Below the pieces are notes generated by a model. The model was not told where the DNA came from. It made no database searches and saw only the letters and a list, made by a program, of their open reading frames with translations. A stretch of DNA of 64,000 nt from Candidatus Altimarinota bacterium (GTDB lineage Bacteria; Cyanobacteriota; Cyanobacteriia; Cyanobacteriales; Microcystaceae): contig JAAUUT010000001.1 in the NCBI GenBank assembly GCA_012031035.1, forward strand, positions 55,853 to 119,852. Direction: 5' to 3'. A program made the position numbers and the translations under genes. This document shows positions 18,810 to 27,070 of the stretch, in pieces. Position 1 is the first letter of the stretch; each line of letters starts with the position of its first letter.

Positions 18810-20084
18810 ATGATGGGCAGAATTTTTCTTGGGACGGGTCATGTTGAAAAAGTTTCAAAAATTCAGCGACAATTAGTCTTGTTGCGCGATCGCGTAATTG
18901 CTGAGTTGCAATCGCGCCAATGGGAAGTTTTGCTCGTACCCGACGATTTAAGTTTATCTAATTCTATTCAATGGGTTAACGATCGCTCTTTTCCTGGAGA
19001 TATTGCTTTAGCGATTGATAACAATAGCAAATCCCAAGAAACGAGTGTTTTTTATCTTCCTAACAATCTCGAACGCAAAAGACACGCCGATCTTTTGTTA
19101 TTATTATTAGTCCGCAGTTTTCCTGAAATTCATAGTCAGGGAAGTAAACCCGATACCGTTACGGAGTTGGGAAGTTTAGCTTTTTGTCGTCAGACTAATA
19201 TTCCTTCTCTTGTAATCAAACTAGGTTGTTTGAGTCATTCTAATAATGATATCTCTCCCCTAATAGCTAGCGGGTTAGTGAATGGATTAATGGCTTGGAG
19301 TCGCGAAGTTTCTTCTAGGGAATCTTCTGAAGATTATTCGAGTATTGCGATCGAACTCAACCGTAAAATCTATCCAGAACCAGGAATTTTAATCAATGGA
19401 AATGCTTATATTCCGATTGATTTATGCGATCGCTTAGGGATTGATTTTACTGTATCTCGCGACGTGAGTTTAGTTGAACATCAAGGGATTGTTTATATCA
19501 AAGCCATTGAATTGCGCGATCGCAATTTCTCGGTGAGTTGGGAAAATTTAAGTCAAACAGTTATTTTGCGATCGCTACTATCGATTAATCGCGAACAAAT
19601 CGATCGCATTATGGGGATAGGAAATACCTCAGAAGTCCAAATGATTATGTTTCTCAAAACTAATAATGAAGATGCTTTGAAAGAATTTCCCCACTTACCC
19701 AAACTGTATCGAGAAGAAGGAAAAATTGAGGGGATTAACTATGACATTGCTTTCTGTCAAATGTGTCTGGAAACCCATTTTTTGCGTTTTGATGGCAATT
19801 ATTCTGCCAATAACTTTGCCAATTTAGGACTTTCTAGCGGCGAAAAATTAGCAACCTTTAGCGAACCTCGTCTGGGAGTGCGATCGCACATTCAACATCT
19901 AAAAGCCTATGCTAGTTTAGAGCCTTTAGTTCAAGAAATAATCGATCCGCGATTTGATTTCGTCAGACGAGGCGTTGCGCCGAAAGTCTTTCAACTGTCA
20001 GGAAGATGGTCGGCAGATTTAACCTATGGAGATAAAATTATGGCGATGTTGAGACGACTATACGAATCGGCTAACCTACTTTAG
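18810..20084 (+). CDS. Amidase-like plus glucosaminidase-domain cell-wall protein
   Basis: The 424-residue protein joins two cell-wall domains. Residues 1-180 resemble Amidase_3 (LGTGHVEKVS, then ALAIDNN where active homologues have a His-containing Ile-His-Ala-like segment, then SLAFCRQTNIPSLVIKLGCL). Several zinc-binding positions appear lost, so this part is probably inactive. The C-terminal 140 residues (LPKLYREEGKIEGINYDIAFCQMCLETHFLRF, NNFANLG) look like a GH73-type glucosaminidase, with a Glu in the QMCLETHF segment as candidate catalytic acid. No signal peptide is seen. It converges on the next gene with a 14-base overlap. Confidence 0.72.
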   Translation: MMGRIFLGTGHVEKVSKIQRQLVLLRDRVIAELQSRQWEVLLVPDDLSLSNSIQWVNDRSFPGDIALAIDNNSKSQETSVFYLPNNLERKRHADLLLLLLVRSFPEIHSQGSKPDTVTELGSLAFCRQTNIPSLVIKLGCLSHSNNDISPLIASGLVNGLMAWSREVSSRESSEDYSSIAIELNRKIYPEPGILINGNAYIPIDLCDRLGIDFTVSRDVSLVEHQGIVYIKAIELRDRNFSVSWENLSQTVILRSLLSINREQIDRIMGIGNTSEVQMIMFLKTNNEDALKEFPHLPKLYREEGKIEGINYDIAFCQMCLETHFLRFDGNYSANNFANLGLSSGEKLATFSEPRLGVRSHIQHLKAYASLEPLVQEIIDPRFDFVRRGVAPKVFQLSGRWSADLTYGDKIMAMLRRLYESANLL

Positions 20085-20631
20085 CTTCAGAAGTAGAAAT
20101 TAAAGCAAGTTCGATGCAATCTTCTTGTGGTTGCGTTATTTGCGCTCGAATTTCCGGCCCAAAAAATTTTTCTATCTTTTCTTGTTTTTCTTGCCATTTT
20201 TCTAAAGTAATAAATGGCGATTCAAATTCTAAAATTAACGTATAAGCATCATCGGTTGACGTTTCTCGCAATCCAGACAAAACAGGTCTTTCTGGGTCTG
20301 TAGGACTTAATCCCAAGCGTTTTAAAGATTCATCTAAGTGAGCCTCTTGACCGAAGCGATAGCGAGTTACATCTTCGCGGAGTTGCTTTTGGGTTGGCGT
20401 TTCCTGTTTGTCTCGTAAAGCAATCACTGTTTCAGAGGTAGGTTGACTATAAGGAACTGGTTTGAGTTCGGAGGATTTGAGTGCTAAACCGCCAAGAATT
20501 AGAGGAACTCCATAAAACCAACCGCCGATATTCAAAGCGGCTTTTCCAGTGACATAAGCAATGAATCCAACAGAAGTCAAAATTCCGCCCAGAGTTAATA
20601 ATAACGATGCTAAAGAAAATTTACGAAACAT
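20071..20631 (-). CDS. DUF2854 family membrane protein
   Basis: The 186-residue protein has two hydrophobic helices at the N-terminus (FSLASLLLTLGGILTSVGFIAY and IGGWFYGVPLILGGLAL) and a soluble, charged C-terminal domain of about 120 residues. It matches the DUF2854 family of cyanobacteria and plant chloroplasts, whose function is unknown to me. Its stop overlaps the end of the convergent amidase/glucosaminidase gene by 14 bases. Confidence 0.82.
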   Translation of the reverse strand: MFRKFSLASLLLTLGGILTSVGFIAYVTGKAALNIGGWFYGVPLILGGLALKSSELKPVPYSQPTSETVIALRDKQETPTQKQLREDVTRYRFGQEAHLDESLKRLGLSPTDPERPVLSGLRETSTDDAYTLILEFESPFITLEKWQEKQEKIEKFFGPEIRAQITQPQEDCIELALISTSEAKVG

Positions 20632-20836
20632 TTTGATGAAATACCGATAAAAATTTGGAAAACTAGCAACCTAGCTCTTGAAACTAATATTATTTATTGT
20701 AAAGTTAATTACGCCAATTGTATTTCTGTTCGCTAATCGCTTAGGAAGTCTAAGAAATTTTTACGCTTTTGGGTAGATGAGTCTTGAGGATCGAGTAAGC
20801 CAGAATTTTCGTGAAGCGAATATAGAGGCTAAAATT

Positions 20837-21067
20837 ATGGCTACTAATGGAAACAAGGTTATCAGCGATCTTGAGTACGATTTGCTAGCAGTTTTAAAAA
20901 ACAAAGCTGAAGCTATCCAAGTTTACAGCGATTACATCCAAGATGCTCAGCAAGCAGGTTCGCAACCTTGTGTAGAACTTTTGGAGAAATTGCAACAAGA
21001 AGATATGAAACAAGCACAGGAAATTCGTCAGCATCTTCAAGAGGTCATGCAAAAAGGTAAAATGTAA
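20837..21067 (+). CDS. Small helical protein of unknown function
   Basis: I place the start at the ATG at 20837 (MATNGNKVISDLEYD), preceded by GAGG nine bases upstream. A longer in-frame start at 20777 adds 20 residues with no clear ribosome-binding site. The 76-residue product is predicted to be nearly all alpha-helical and charged (NKAEAIQVYSDYIQDAQQAG, then QEDMKQAQEIRQHLQEV). I do not recognise the family; the pattern is reminiscent of small ferritin-like or two-helix proteins. Confidence 0.65.
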   Translation: MATNGNKVISDLEYDLLAVLKNKAEAIQVYSDYIQDAQQAGSQPCVELLEKLQQEDMKQAQEIRQHLQEVMQKGKM

Positions 21068-21105
21068 AATTTCTGTTTGCTCATCTTTTTACCTGGTGTG
21101 GGAAG

Positions 21106-21150
21106 AGCGATCGCTTTAGTAATGAAATATTAGAAGCGATCGCTATTTTT
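21106..21150 (+). terminator. HIP1-pair hairpin terminator
   Basis: AGCGATCGCTT and AAGCGATCGCT form an 11-pair stem around an AT-rich loop that can pair further, followed by ATTTTTG. It lies 39 bases after the small helical protein gene and is well placed to end its transcript. Confidence 0.65.
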
Positions 21151-21736
21151 GATGTTATGATTCGGCAAGAGCTTTCCATCTTTTCTAAAATAGTGATTTC
21201 GCGATAGGCATACGTGCCGCAACTATCTTCATATTAAATAGTTGGTTCGCCTTCTGCATAAAAACGATTTTGATTATTTAATAATAGTTTAGTCAGTCGA
21301 AAGAAGCTCTGCCTAAGTCTTGCGATCGTAAACAATACAAACTTTTCTAAAAGAAAAACCTTATTTTTTTTACAAATGGTTAATAAAAATTTTTATTTTC
21401 TCCTATGATATTTTATTCATGAATTGACAACAAAGCTTATTGATTCGGTCACAAAAAGAAATTTTTTTAAGTCACTTTAAGAATTCGTTAACATAACTGA
21501 ATTAAGAAATTTATATCTTTTATAACTATCTGTTTTTTTAGCGATCGCAAGCAGTTTTTTTAGATTGTTACGAATATCAATAAAAAATTATCTTTATAAT
21601 TTTTAATTTTTTCAACTTCTGCTTAGCCAATATGATTAGTATTATTTAATCAAATTTACTTACCTAGTTGTAAAAAAAGCGATAAGCTTCCGGCAAATCC
21701 GATCGCATTTTAATCTATCTTGTTTAACAAATAACT
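21151..21736. other. AT-rich intergenic region, no gene seen
   Basis: These 586 bases are AT-rich, with runs such as TTTTTTTAC and GATTGTTACG. No reading frame on either strand looks like protein. The right part probably holds the promoter of the response regulator. I see no tRNA, riboswitch or long repeat. Confidence 0.5.
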
Positions 21737-22135
21737 ATGAAAACTAAACGAGTTTTAGTGATTGATAACGAACAGTACATTCAGGAAGTCACCCAAATTT
21801 GCTTAGAAACTGTCGCCGGATGGCAGGTAATAACGGCAAGTTCAGGCATTGAAGGGATAAAGAAAGCTGAAGGCGAACAGCCAGACGCAATTTTACTCGA
21901 TCTTATTATGCCAGAAATGGATGGATTGATGACATTTGAGAAGTTACAAGAAAATCCGCTTACTTGCGAGATTCCGGTTATTTTCCTAACGGCAAGAATC
22001 TCTACTTCTAGCGATTGCCCTCTAGTGAACGGGAAAGCCGATTGTAACGGAAAAATAACTACTGCAATCCCCAAACCATTTAATCCTTTAGAATTAGCCA
22101 ATCAAATCTCAGAAATTCTCGGTTGGACTGCTTAA
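21737..22135 (+). CDS. Single-domain response regulator (CheY-like)
   Basis: The 132-residue protein consists of one receiver domain. Acidic pocket residues Asp-Asn (VLVIDNE) lie near the N-terminus, the phosphoacceptor is in AILLDLIMPEMDG (about residue 52), a Thr is in IFLTAR, and Lys is in IPKPF. A short insertion (STSSDCPLVNGKADCNGK) between strand 4 and helix 4 is longer than usual and has two cysteines. There is no output domain and no kinase next to it. A long AT-rich leader precedes it. Confidence 0.93.
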   Translation: MKTKRVLVIDNEQYIQEVTQICLETVAGWQVITASSGIEGIKKAEGEQPDAILLDLIMPEMDGLMTFEKLQENPLTCEIPVIFLTARISTSSDCPLVNGKADCNGKITTAIPKPFNPLELANQISEILGWTA

Positions 22136-22316
22136 TTTATCTATACGTAAAGTCATTTAATTATAGATTATTGATTTTCAATCCTCACAATTTCCTCAAG
22201 TTGTTTTTTTAATTTATAAGAGTAGAGTTGAAACTCGATATCGGCGATCCCCAAACAGTCAAGAAACAAAATTTTCGAGATAAAACGACTTTTTGATACA
22301 ATCGGAGGAAATTTTT

Positions 22317-22673
22317 ATGACATTTGATGATGATAAAATCTGGTGTCCGCTTGTCGATCTAGTAGAAACAGATACAGCTTTGATTTTGAGAGCAGAAATT
22401 CCAGGAGTAAAAATTCGCGACTTAGATGTTCGCACGACTAAAAATACGATCTCAATTATAGGAAAACGCCGCGAACAACATTTTTCTAACGAAAAAGAAT
22501 TGTTTTCCTCACAATCTCATTACGGACGATTGGAATGCTTGGTTCATCTACCCGTATCAATTCAAAACGAACGTATTGAAGCTGAATTAGTCGATGGAAT
22601 TTTAACGCTGACTATGCCTAAAGCCCAAAAGCAAGAAGTAAGACAAGACAAATTAACTTTATTTTCTGCGTAA
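22317..22673 (+). CDS. Small heat-shock protein (Hsp20/alpha-crystallin)
   Basis: The ATG at 22317 follows a strong GGAGG at 22304-22308; an in-frame ATG at 22293 is weaker. The 118-residue product has the alpha-crystallin domain: DTALILRAEIPGVKIRDLDV, NTISIIGKRR, FSSQSHYGRLECLVHLP, and the closing ELVDGILTLTMPKA. These proteins are ATP-independent holdases that bind unfolded clients. The N-terminal arm is very short (about 20 residues), which is unusual and may limit oligomer size. Confidence 0.92.
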   Translation: MTFDDDKIWCPLVDLVETDTALILRAEIPGVKIRDLDVRTTKNTISIIGKRREQHFSNEKELFSSQSHYGRLECLVHLPVSIQNERIEAELVDGILTLTMPKAQKQEVRQDKLTLFSA

Positions 22674-22749
22674 TTGTCTGTAGCTGGTTAACAATTTCTA
22701 AATCGAAACTGCTAACATCTCTGGAATAGAAAAAGAAGCCAGAAAACTG

Positions 22750-22836
22750 ATGACCGAGCAACGTTAAGAAGAAGAATATCTACAAGCGTCTATGCTCGGT
22801 CGCACAGAAACGGAAGTGCCTTCTACTCAAAGTTAG
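22750..22836 (+). pseudogene. Possible remnant of a small gene with one in-frame stop
   Basis: The frame reads IETANISGIEKEARKLMTEQR, one TAA stop at 22765-22767, then EEEYLQASMLGRTETEVPS and a final stop at 22836. The composition is protein-like, rich in Glu, Arg and Lys. A C-to-T change (CAA to TAA) would explain the break. I do not recognise the family, and it may be chance. Confidence 0.3.
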
Positions 22837-22917
22837 ATAATTAATGGAGGAGTCAGGGAAATTTTTTTTATTCACGTTAAAATAGTACTCCTCCAATTGA
22901 TTTAGGAGAGATACATT

Positions 22918-23130
22918 ATGCCTAAGTATTTAAAAAAATACAAAAATAAGTTAAATCTTATAAGTTTTTTGAGTTTACTTTGGGAATATTTCAATCAACC
23001 TCTTTCAGAACCCGATCGCGACCTAATTTTCGATCTACGAAAATTCAATCAATATTTTCAAGATATCCAGTTTTTAGAATATTGCTGGAAACTAAAGTTT
23101 CAGCCAAATCCTCCTCAACATGGAACTTGA
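22918..23130 (+). CDS. Hypothetical small basic protein
   Basis: The 70-residue product begins MPKYLKKYKNKLNLISFL and contains SLLWEYFNQPLSEPDRDLIFD. AGGAGAG lies eight bases before the ATG, which supports translation. I do not recognise a family. The sequence suggests an amphipathic N-terminus and a helical body; no signal peptide. It ends about 140 bases before the TAXI-type gene. Confidence 0.55.
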   Translation: MPKYLKKYKNKLNLISFLSLLWEYFNQPLSEPDRDLIFDLRKFNQYFQDIQFLEYCWKLKFQPNPPQHGT

Positions 23131-23273
23131 TTTAAATTCCATGTTGAAATCGATATCTGCAATAATAAAAAAGGGAATCGCTTTTGACACACTCTACAAA
23201 AAAATTCAAAATAATTATTTCAGAGAAGAACAAGCAGCAGTAATATGTAAAATTAAATACTTACTAAAGTCAA

Positions 23274-24590
23274 ATGCAGAATCGATTGGCTTTTCCCATT
23301 GTCGTCCTCAGTATCGTTATGGCTGGGATTTTTGGAGTGCAGTGGTATTCCTCTCAAAACCGCACCCATTACCTAACCATTGCTACAGGAGCAAAAGGAG
23401 GACAATATTATGCCTTTGCCCAAGCTTTAGCGAAAGTAGTTTCTAGGCATCAACCTCATATTCAAATCCAAGTTCTCGAAACCGAAGGTTCCCAGCAAAA
23501 CGAGAAATTACTCACAGAAAAAAAAGTACAACTAGCACTATTGCAAAGCGATACGCCGATTTCTCCTTCGATAGAAGTAGTCGGCTTTTTATTTCCAGAG
23601 ATGTTTCATCTCATTGTCACTGAAAAATCGGAGATTAAAAATGTTAGCGATCTCAAAGGGAAGCGAATTGCTTTAATGCCAAAAGGAAGCGGTTCTTACA
23701 GGCTTTTTTGGAGGTTGAGCGAACATTATGGTTTAAAAGATTCAGATTTTGAGGCTATTTCTTTACCTCCCGAACAAGCTTACAAAGCGCTTAGCGAAGG
23801 AAAAGTAGATGCTTTGTTTCGCGTAATTGCCGTGGGAACCTCTGGAGTCAGTCAACTTCTACAGAACAATTCAACTAAACTCATTCCCATCGATCAAGCA
23901 GCAGCTTTACAATTATCTTTACCCGTACTTGAGGAAAGCCAAATTCCCAAAGGAACTTACAATGGTGCAATTCCAATTCCTCCAGAAGATCTGCCTGTTG
24001 TTGCAGTTAGATCGGTGTTAGCAACTAGCAAAAGCGTAGATGAAAAACTTATTTATAAAATTACTAAAACTTTATATGAGGCTCGTAATGAATTAGTTGA
24101 GTATAATACTCAAGCAGCAATGATTCGCCAGCCCGATCCCTCTATGAAAATCGGATGGTCATTTCATCGTGGAGCCAAATCTTATTACGATCGCGATAGA
24201 CCTAATTTTTTGGTGGAATATACTGATATTATCGGTCTACTATTTTCAATCGGCGTATTTCTAGCGTCTGGAATTTGGCAATTGCGAACGTCGCTGAAAA
24301 ACAAGGAAAAAAATCGGTGCGATTTTTATAGTCTTGAGATCGTTCAGTTAATCGAACAAATTGAAACCAGTGATGATTTAGAACAATTAGCCTTAATTCG
24401 TCGCCAACTTTTTACCGTTTTTGGCAAAGTGGTATCAGATTTTGATAAAGATCGAATCTCGTTTGAGTCGTTACAATCGTTTAGATTCCCGTGGGAAGTT
24501 GCTTTAAATACGCTTCGTCACCGAGAAAAGATGCTAATTAATGAGCGAAACTCAGCAGAAAGATACAAAAGCTCAATTCAAGGACGATGA
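23274..24590 (+). CDS. Membrane-anchored TAXI-type solute-binding protein
   Basis: The 438-residue protein has an N-terminal membrane segment (FPIVVLSIVMAGIFGVQWY) and a periplasmic TAXI (TRAP-associated extracytoplasmic) fold: YLTIATGAKGGQYYAFAQALA, ALLQSD, DLKGKRIALMPKGSGSY, and later YNGAIPIPPEDLPVVAVR. A second membrane helix (IIGLLFSIGVFLASGIWQL, about residues 322-340) and a cytoplasmic tail of about 100 residues follow. Standard TAXI proteins end after the binding fold. No TRAP permease genes are nearby, so it may act as a membrane-tethered sensor or a partner of a distant transporter. A short overlapping frame at 24541-24621 is unassigned. Confidence 0.82.
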   Translation: MQNRLAFPIVVLSIVMAGIFGVQWYSSQNRTHYLTIATGAKGGQYYAFAQALAKVVSRHQPHIQIQVLETEGSQQNEKLLTEKKVQLALLQSDTPISPSIEVVGFLFPEMFHLIVTEKSEIKNVSDLKGKRIALMPKGSGSYRLFWRLSEHYGLKDSDFEAISLPPEQAYKALSEGKVDALFRVIAVGTSGVSQLLQNNSTKLIPIDQAAALQLSLPVLEESQIPKGTYNGAIPIPPEDLPVVAVRSVLATSKSVDEKLIYKITKTLYEARNELVEYNTQAAMIRQPDPSMKIGWSFHRGAKSYYDRDRPNFLVEYTDIIGLLFSIGVFLASGIWQLRTSLKNKEKNRCDFYSLEIVQLIEQIETSDDLEQLALIRRQLFTVFGKVVSDFDKDRISFESLQSFRFPWEVALNTLRHREKMLINERNSAERYKSSIQGR

Positions 24591-24761
24591 CCTAGAAAAA
24601 TCTCTCAAAAAAGTTGAGTAAGGAGCGAGCGTTATTGTAAAACTTATCCAAGTGAATGTCACCTCAATAACGATACAGACCTTAAGAATGTGTTATTTTA
24701 TTATGGAGTTAGCGCTTTTTGGCGATCGCCAAAAGTTAAAATTGCGTTAACGTCATCAGAG

Positions 24762-24975
24762 TAAGTCGGCCTAATCCCTTGCTTCATCAGGAAGCAGGAA
24801 CGGGGGAACCAATTATGGGGCGCACCTTTTAAAAGTCGGAAGTCGATGTAGAGACGTGAAATTTCGCGTCTGTACGGAAGTCAGAAGTAAATTTACTCCT
24901 GATAACTGATAACTGAAAAAGGGGGACATCTCTCAGCCCTAGCCCGTCAGCTAACCTCGTCGGCATCGAGAGAAG
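24762..24975 (+). promoter_or_regulatory. c-di-AMP riboswitch (ydaO/yuaA class)
   Basis: The conserved core blocks appear in order: CGGCCTAATCC at 24767-24777, GGGGGAACCAATTATGGGG at about 24802-24820, and GCCCGTCAGCTAACCTCG with GGCATCGAGAGAAG at 24942-24975. TCTCTC at 24930-24935 can pair with GAGAGA near the 3' end. These match the ydaO consensus that binds c-di-AMP and turns genes off. The variable helix (24827-24920) carries repeats. The downstream gene is an SLC13/ArsB-like permease starting at 25382. Confidence 0.88.
24827..24920. repeat. Repeat-filled variable helix of the c-di-AMP riboswitch
   Basis: This stretch holds paired AAGTCGGAAGTCG/AAGTCAGAAGT words, a near-palindrome GTAGAGACG...CGTCTGTAC at 24848-24875 and the tandem CTGATAACTGATAACTG. 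The near-palindrome recurs at 60837-60867, and the TGATAAC tandem recurs at 57903-57919. Their presence suggests insertion of mobile short repeats into a tolerant loop. Confidence 0.65.
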
Positions 24976-25381
24976 ACTGAAGAGGCAGTTTTTCAATATT
25001 TGCCCTCATCAGTGTTTCTGATTGGTACTGCTCTGTTTTTGTGTACCTACATTCAACAAGTGAGGGAAACTCCTATGAATTTATTAATACATGAGTTCTG
25101 CGCAGCAGCAAAGCCGAGTGCAAATCGAAGCGTATATCGACGCATAGTCTCTTCATTGAGAAGCGCTTATTCGATTTATAAAATACTCAAATCTAAATTA
25201 TCTATCGTTTTAGCTATTCGTAGCTTTAACCATTTCTTCATAGCTTGACTCTCTATTTCGTCAAGTTTCGTTAATATCTCATCAGTGTGAGAGTGGATAT
25301 TTGCCATCTGTGGAATGCCAACTATTTTTGAGTGAGTCATTCCAAAAATTGTTGTTTATTATCTCAAAGTTTGAGGGAGCA
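24976..25381 (+). promoter_or_regulatory. Riboswitch expression platform and leader of the permease gene
   Basis: Just after the aptamer, AAGACTG-AAGAGG-CAGTTTTT forms a short hairpin with a T-run (about 24972-24994), a plausible terminator used by the switch. The rest of the leader has only a weak small reading frame (25000-25248), which I do not accept as a gene. GAGGGAG at 25373-25379 is the Shine-Dalgarno site for the permease. Confidence 0.5.
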
Positions 25382-26719
25382 ATGGAAGTACAAGCGATCG
25401 TTGCAGCTTCAGTATTTATTGGTGTAATTGCCATCATCATGTTTGAATGGTTGCATTTAACCGTAGCTGCATTATTAGGCGCATTAATTTTAGTATTTGC
25501 TCATATCATGACTCTAGGAGAAGCGATTGGTTATATCAGTCGCAGTTATGCGACATTAGCCTTATTCTTTGGGGTTATGGTATTAGTTCGAGCCTTTGAA
25601 CCGACTAAAATTTTTGAATATTTAGCAACACAAATGGTCTTAATTGCTAAAGGTAGTGGAAAATTATTGCTATTAGGAATAGTAGCTATTACTACGCCGA
25701 TTTGTGCAGTTTTACCCAATGCGACTACAGTCATGCTTTTAGCACCTTTAATTCCCCCAATCGCTCAAGAAATTGGCGTAGATTTTGTTCCTTTATTAAT
25801 TTTGATGGTTTTTGTCGCTAATAGTGCTGGTTTATTAACGCTTGTCGGAGATCCTGCAACGTTTATTGTTGGCGATTCTATCAATATTACTTTTACAGAA
25901 TACTTACAGCGTTTGAGTCTGGGAGGCGCGATCGCCATTATCACTGTTGTAGCAATGTTGCCTTTTTTATTCTCAAAAATTTGGCAAACAAAATTTGAAA
26001 ATTTAGACCAACTTCCGCACCCACAAATTAATCATCCCAGAGTGTTAGCAGTTGGCGGAATCATTGTTTTATTCGTGCTTGTCTTTTTTGTCATTGGAGA
26101 AGAAGTTTTTCCCATTCCCATTCCTCCGGCTGCTGTAGCATTATTAGGAGCAACTTTAGCATTATTACTCGCCCATCAAACTAAAATCGATACCGTTCAC
26201 AATATTTTGCGCGATGTTGATTGGAGTACTTTACTCTTTTTTATGTCTATTTTTGTCTTGATTGGGGGGTTAGAGAAAACAGGCGTTGTTAGTAGCTTGT
26301 CGCAGATATTAGCTTTTATTTTAGGAAAAAATATTGCTTTGGGTGCAATTCTTTTAATTTTTGTGGTTGGGATCTTATCGAGTGTCGTTCCTAATATTCC
26401 TTTAGTTGTAGCAATGGTTCCTTTGCTAAAAGAATATCTCGTCAATGTCGGATATGTCGGACAGGAGGTATTGAGTAATAGTTTTAGCGGACAGTTTCCC
26501 CCTGAAGTTTTACCTTTATTTTATGCAATGATGTTTGGAGCAACTTTAGGCGGAAACGGTACTTTAGTAGGGGCTTCTTCTAATATTGTCGCTGCTGGAA
26601 TTTCCGAACAGCACGGAAAAGTTATTTCGTTTAAAACTTTCCTACAATACGGATTACCTCTCATGGGGATGCAATTACTAGCATCGGCTTTATATATGAT
26701 AGTTTTTCATTTGCTTTAG
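25382..26719 (+). CDS. SLC13/ArsB-family ion permease under a c-di-AMP riboswitch
   Basis: The ATG at 25382 (MEVQAIVAASVFIG) has a Shine-Dalgarno GAGGGAG; the frame is open back to 25301, but those residues lack membrane character. The 445-residue product has about 11-12 hydrophobic segments and family landmarks AVLPNATTVMLLAPL (first half) and SSVVPNIPLVVAMVPLL (second half), the two SNN/PN-type ion-substrate hairpins of the IT superfamily, plus GDPATFIVGDS and GNGTLVGASSNIVA. Relatives carry divalent oxyanions, dicarboxylates or exchange Na+/H+. The specific substrate is unknown. The riboswitch suggests ties to osmotic or ion balance. Confidence 0.9.
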   Translation: MEVQAIVAASVFIGVIAIIMFEWLHLTVAALLGALILVFAHIMTLGEAIGYISRSYATLALFFGVMVLVRAFEPTKIFEYLATQMVLIAKGSGKLLLLGIVAITTPICAVLPNATTVMLLAPLIPPIAQEIGVDFVPLLILMVFVANSAGLLTLVGDPATFIVGDSINITFTEYLQRLSLGGAIAIITVVAMLPFLFSKIWQTKFENLDQLPHPQINHPRVLAVGGIIVLFVLVFFVIGEEVFPIPIPPAAVALLGATLALLLAHQTKIDTVHNILRDVDWSTLLFFMSIFVLIGGLEKTGVVSSLSQILAFILGKNIALGAILLIFVVGILSSVVPNIPLVVAMVPLLKEYLVNVGYVGQEVLSNSFSGQFPPEVLPLFYAMMFGATLGGNGTLVGASSNIVAAGISEQHGKVISFKTFLQYGLPLMGMQLLASALYMIVFHLL

Positions 26720-27070
26720 GGTCTTCCTAACATTTATTTTCCAACGAATAGTATAAGCGTGGAAGTTGTCTAAAAATCAAGTGAATCTCATCGTGGGGCG
26801 AGCATTGTTCGCCCTTTTATCTGTAAAAAATAAAATGAAATTAAATTTTTATTATACCAATTAAAAAAAACAAGGAAATACATTCTATTAATGGTAGGAG
26901 CTTACTTGCTATCCACCCCTATCAGATATCTGTTATAAACATTCTTTTATTTAATATTAGTGCCTCTTAATCTTCTCAAAATTTTGTTGAGAAAATTGCT
27001 TTAGCTCGCTGAAAGAGTGTACTTAATTTAATATTAAACTGAGGAAGTATTGTAGGAATCACAAAAATAT
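26720..27070. other. Intergenic region after the permease, with a GGGCGA/TCGCCC hairpin
   Basis: GGGCGA at 26796-26801 and TCGCCC at 26809-26814 face each other with a seven-base loop, followed by TTTTAT, a terminator for the permease. GGGCGA...TCGCCC hairpins of this kind recur in cyanobacterial intergenic DNA. The rest is AT-rich with no gene seen; the promoter of corA must lie here. Confidence 0.55.

Noticed and set aside
23120..23446. 108-residue plus-strand frame before and overlapping the TAXI gene
   Set aside because: It overlaps the well-supported TAXI start and its composition looks like out-of-frame DNA.
24541..24621. 26-codon frame at the end of the TAXI gene (MSETQQKDTKAQF...)
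   Set aside because: It is overlapping and short; no clear ribosome-binding site. It could be a real small gene, but support is too weak.
25000..25248. 82-residue frame in the permease leader
   Set aside because: It lies directly after the riboswitch, lacks a ribosome-binding site and does not look like a protein family.
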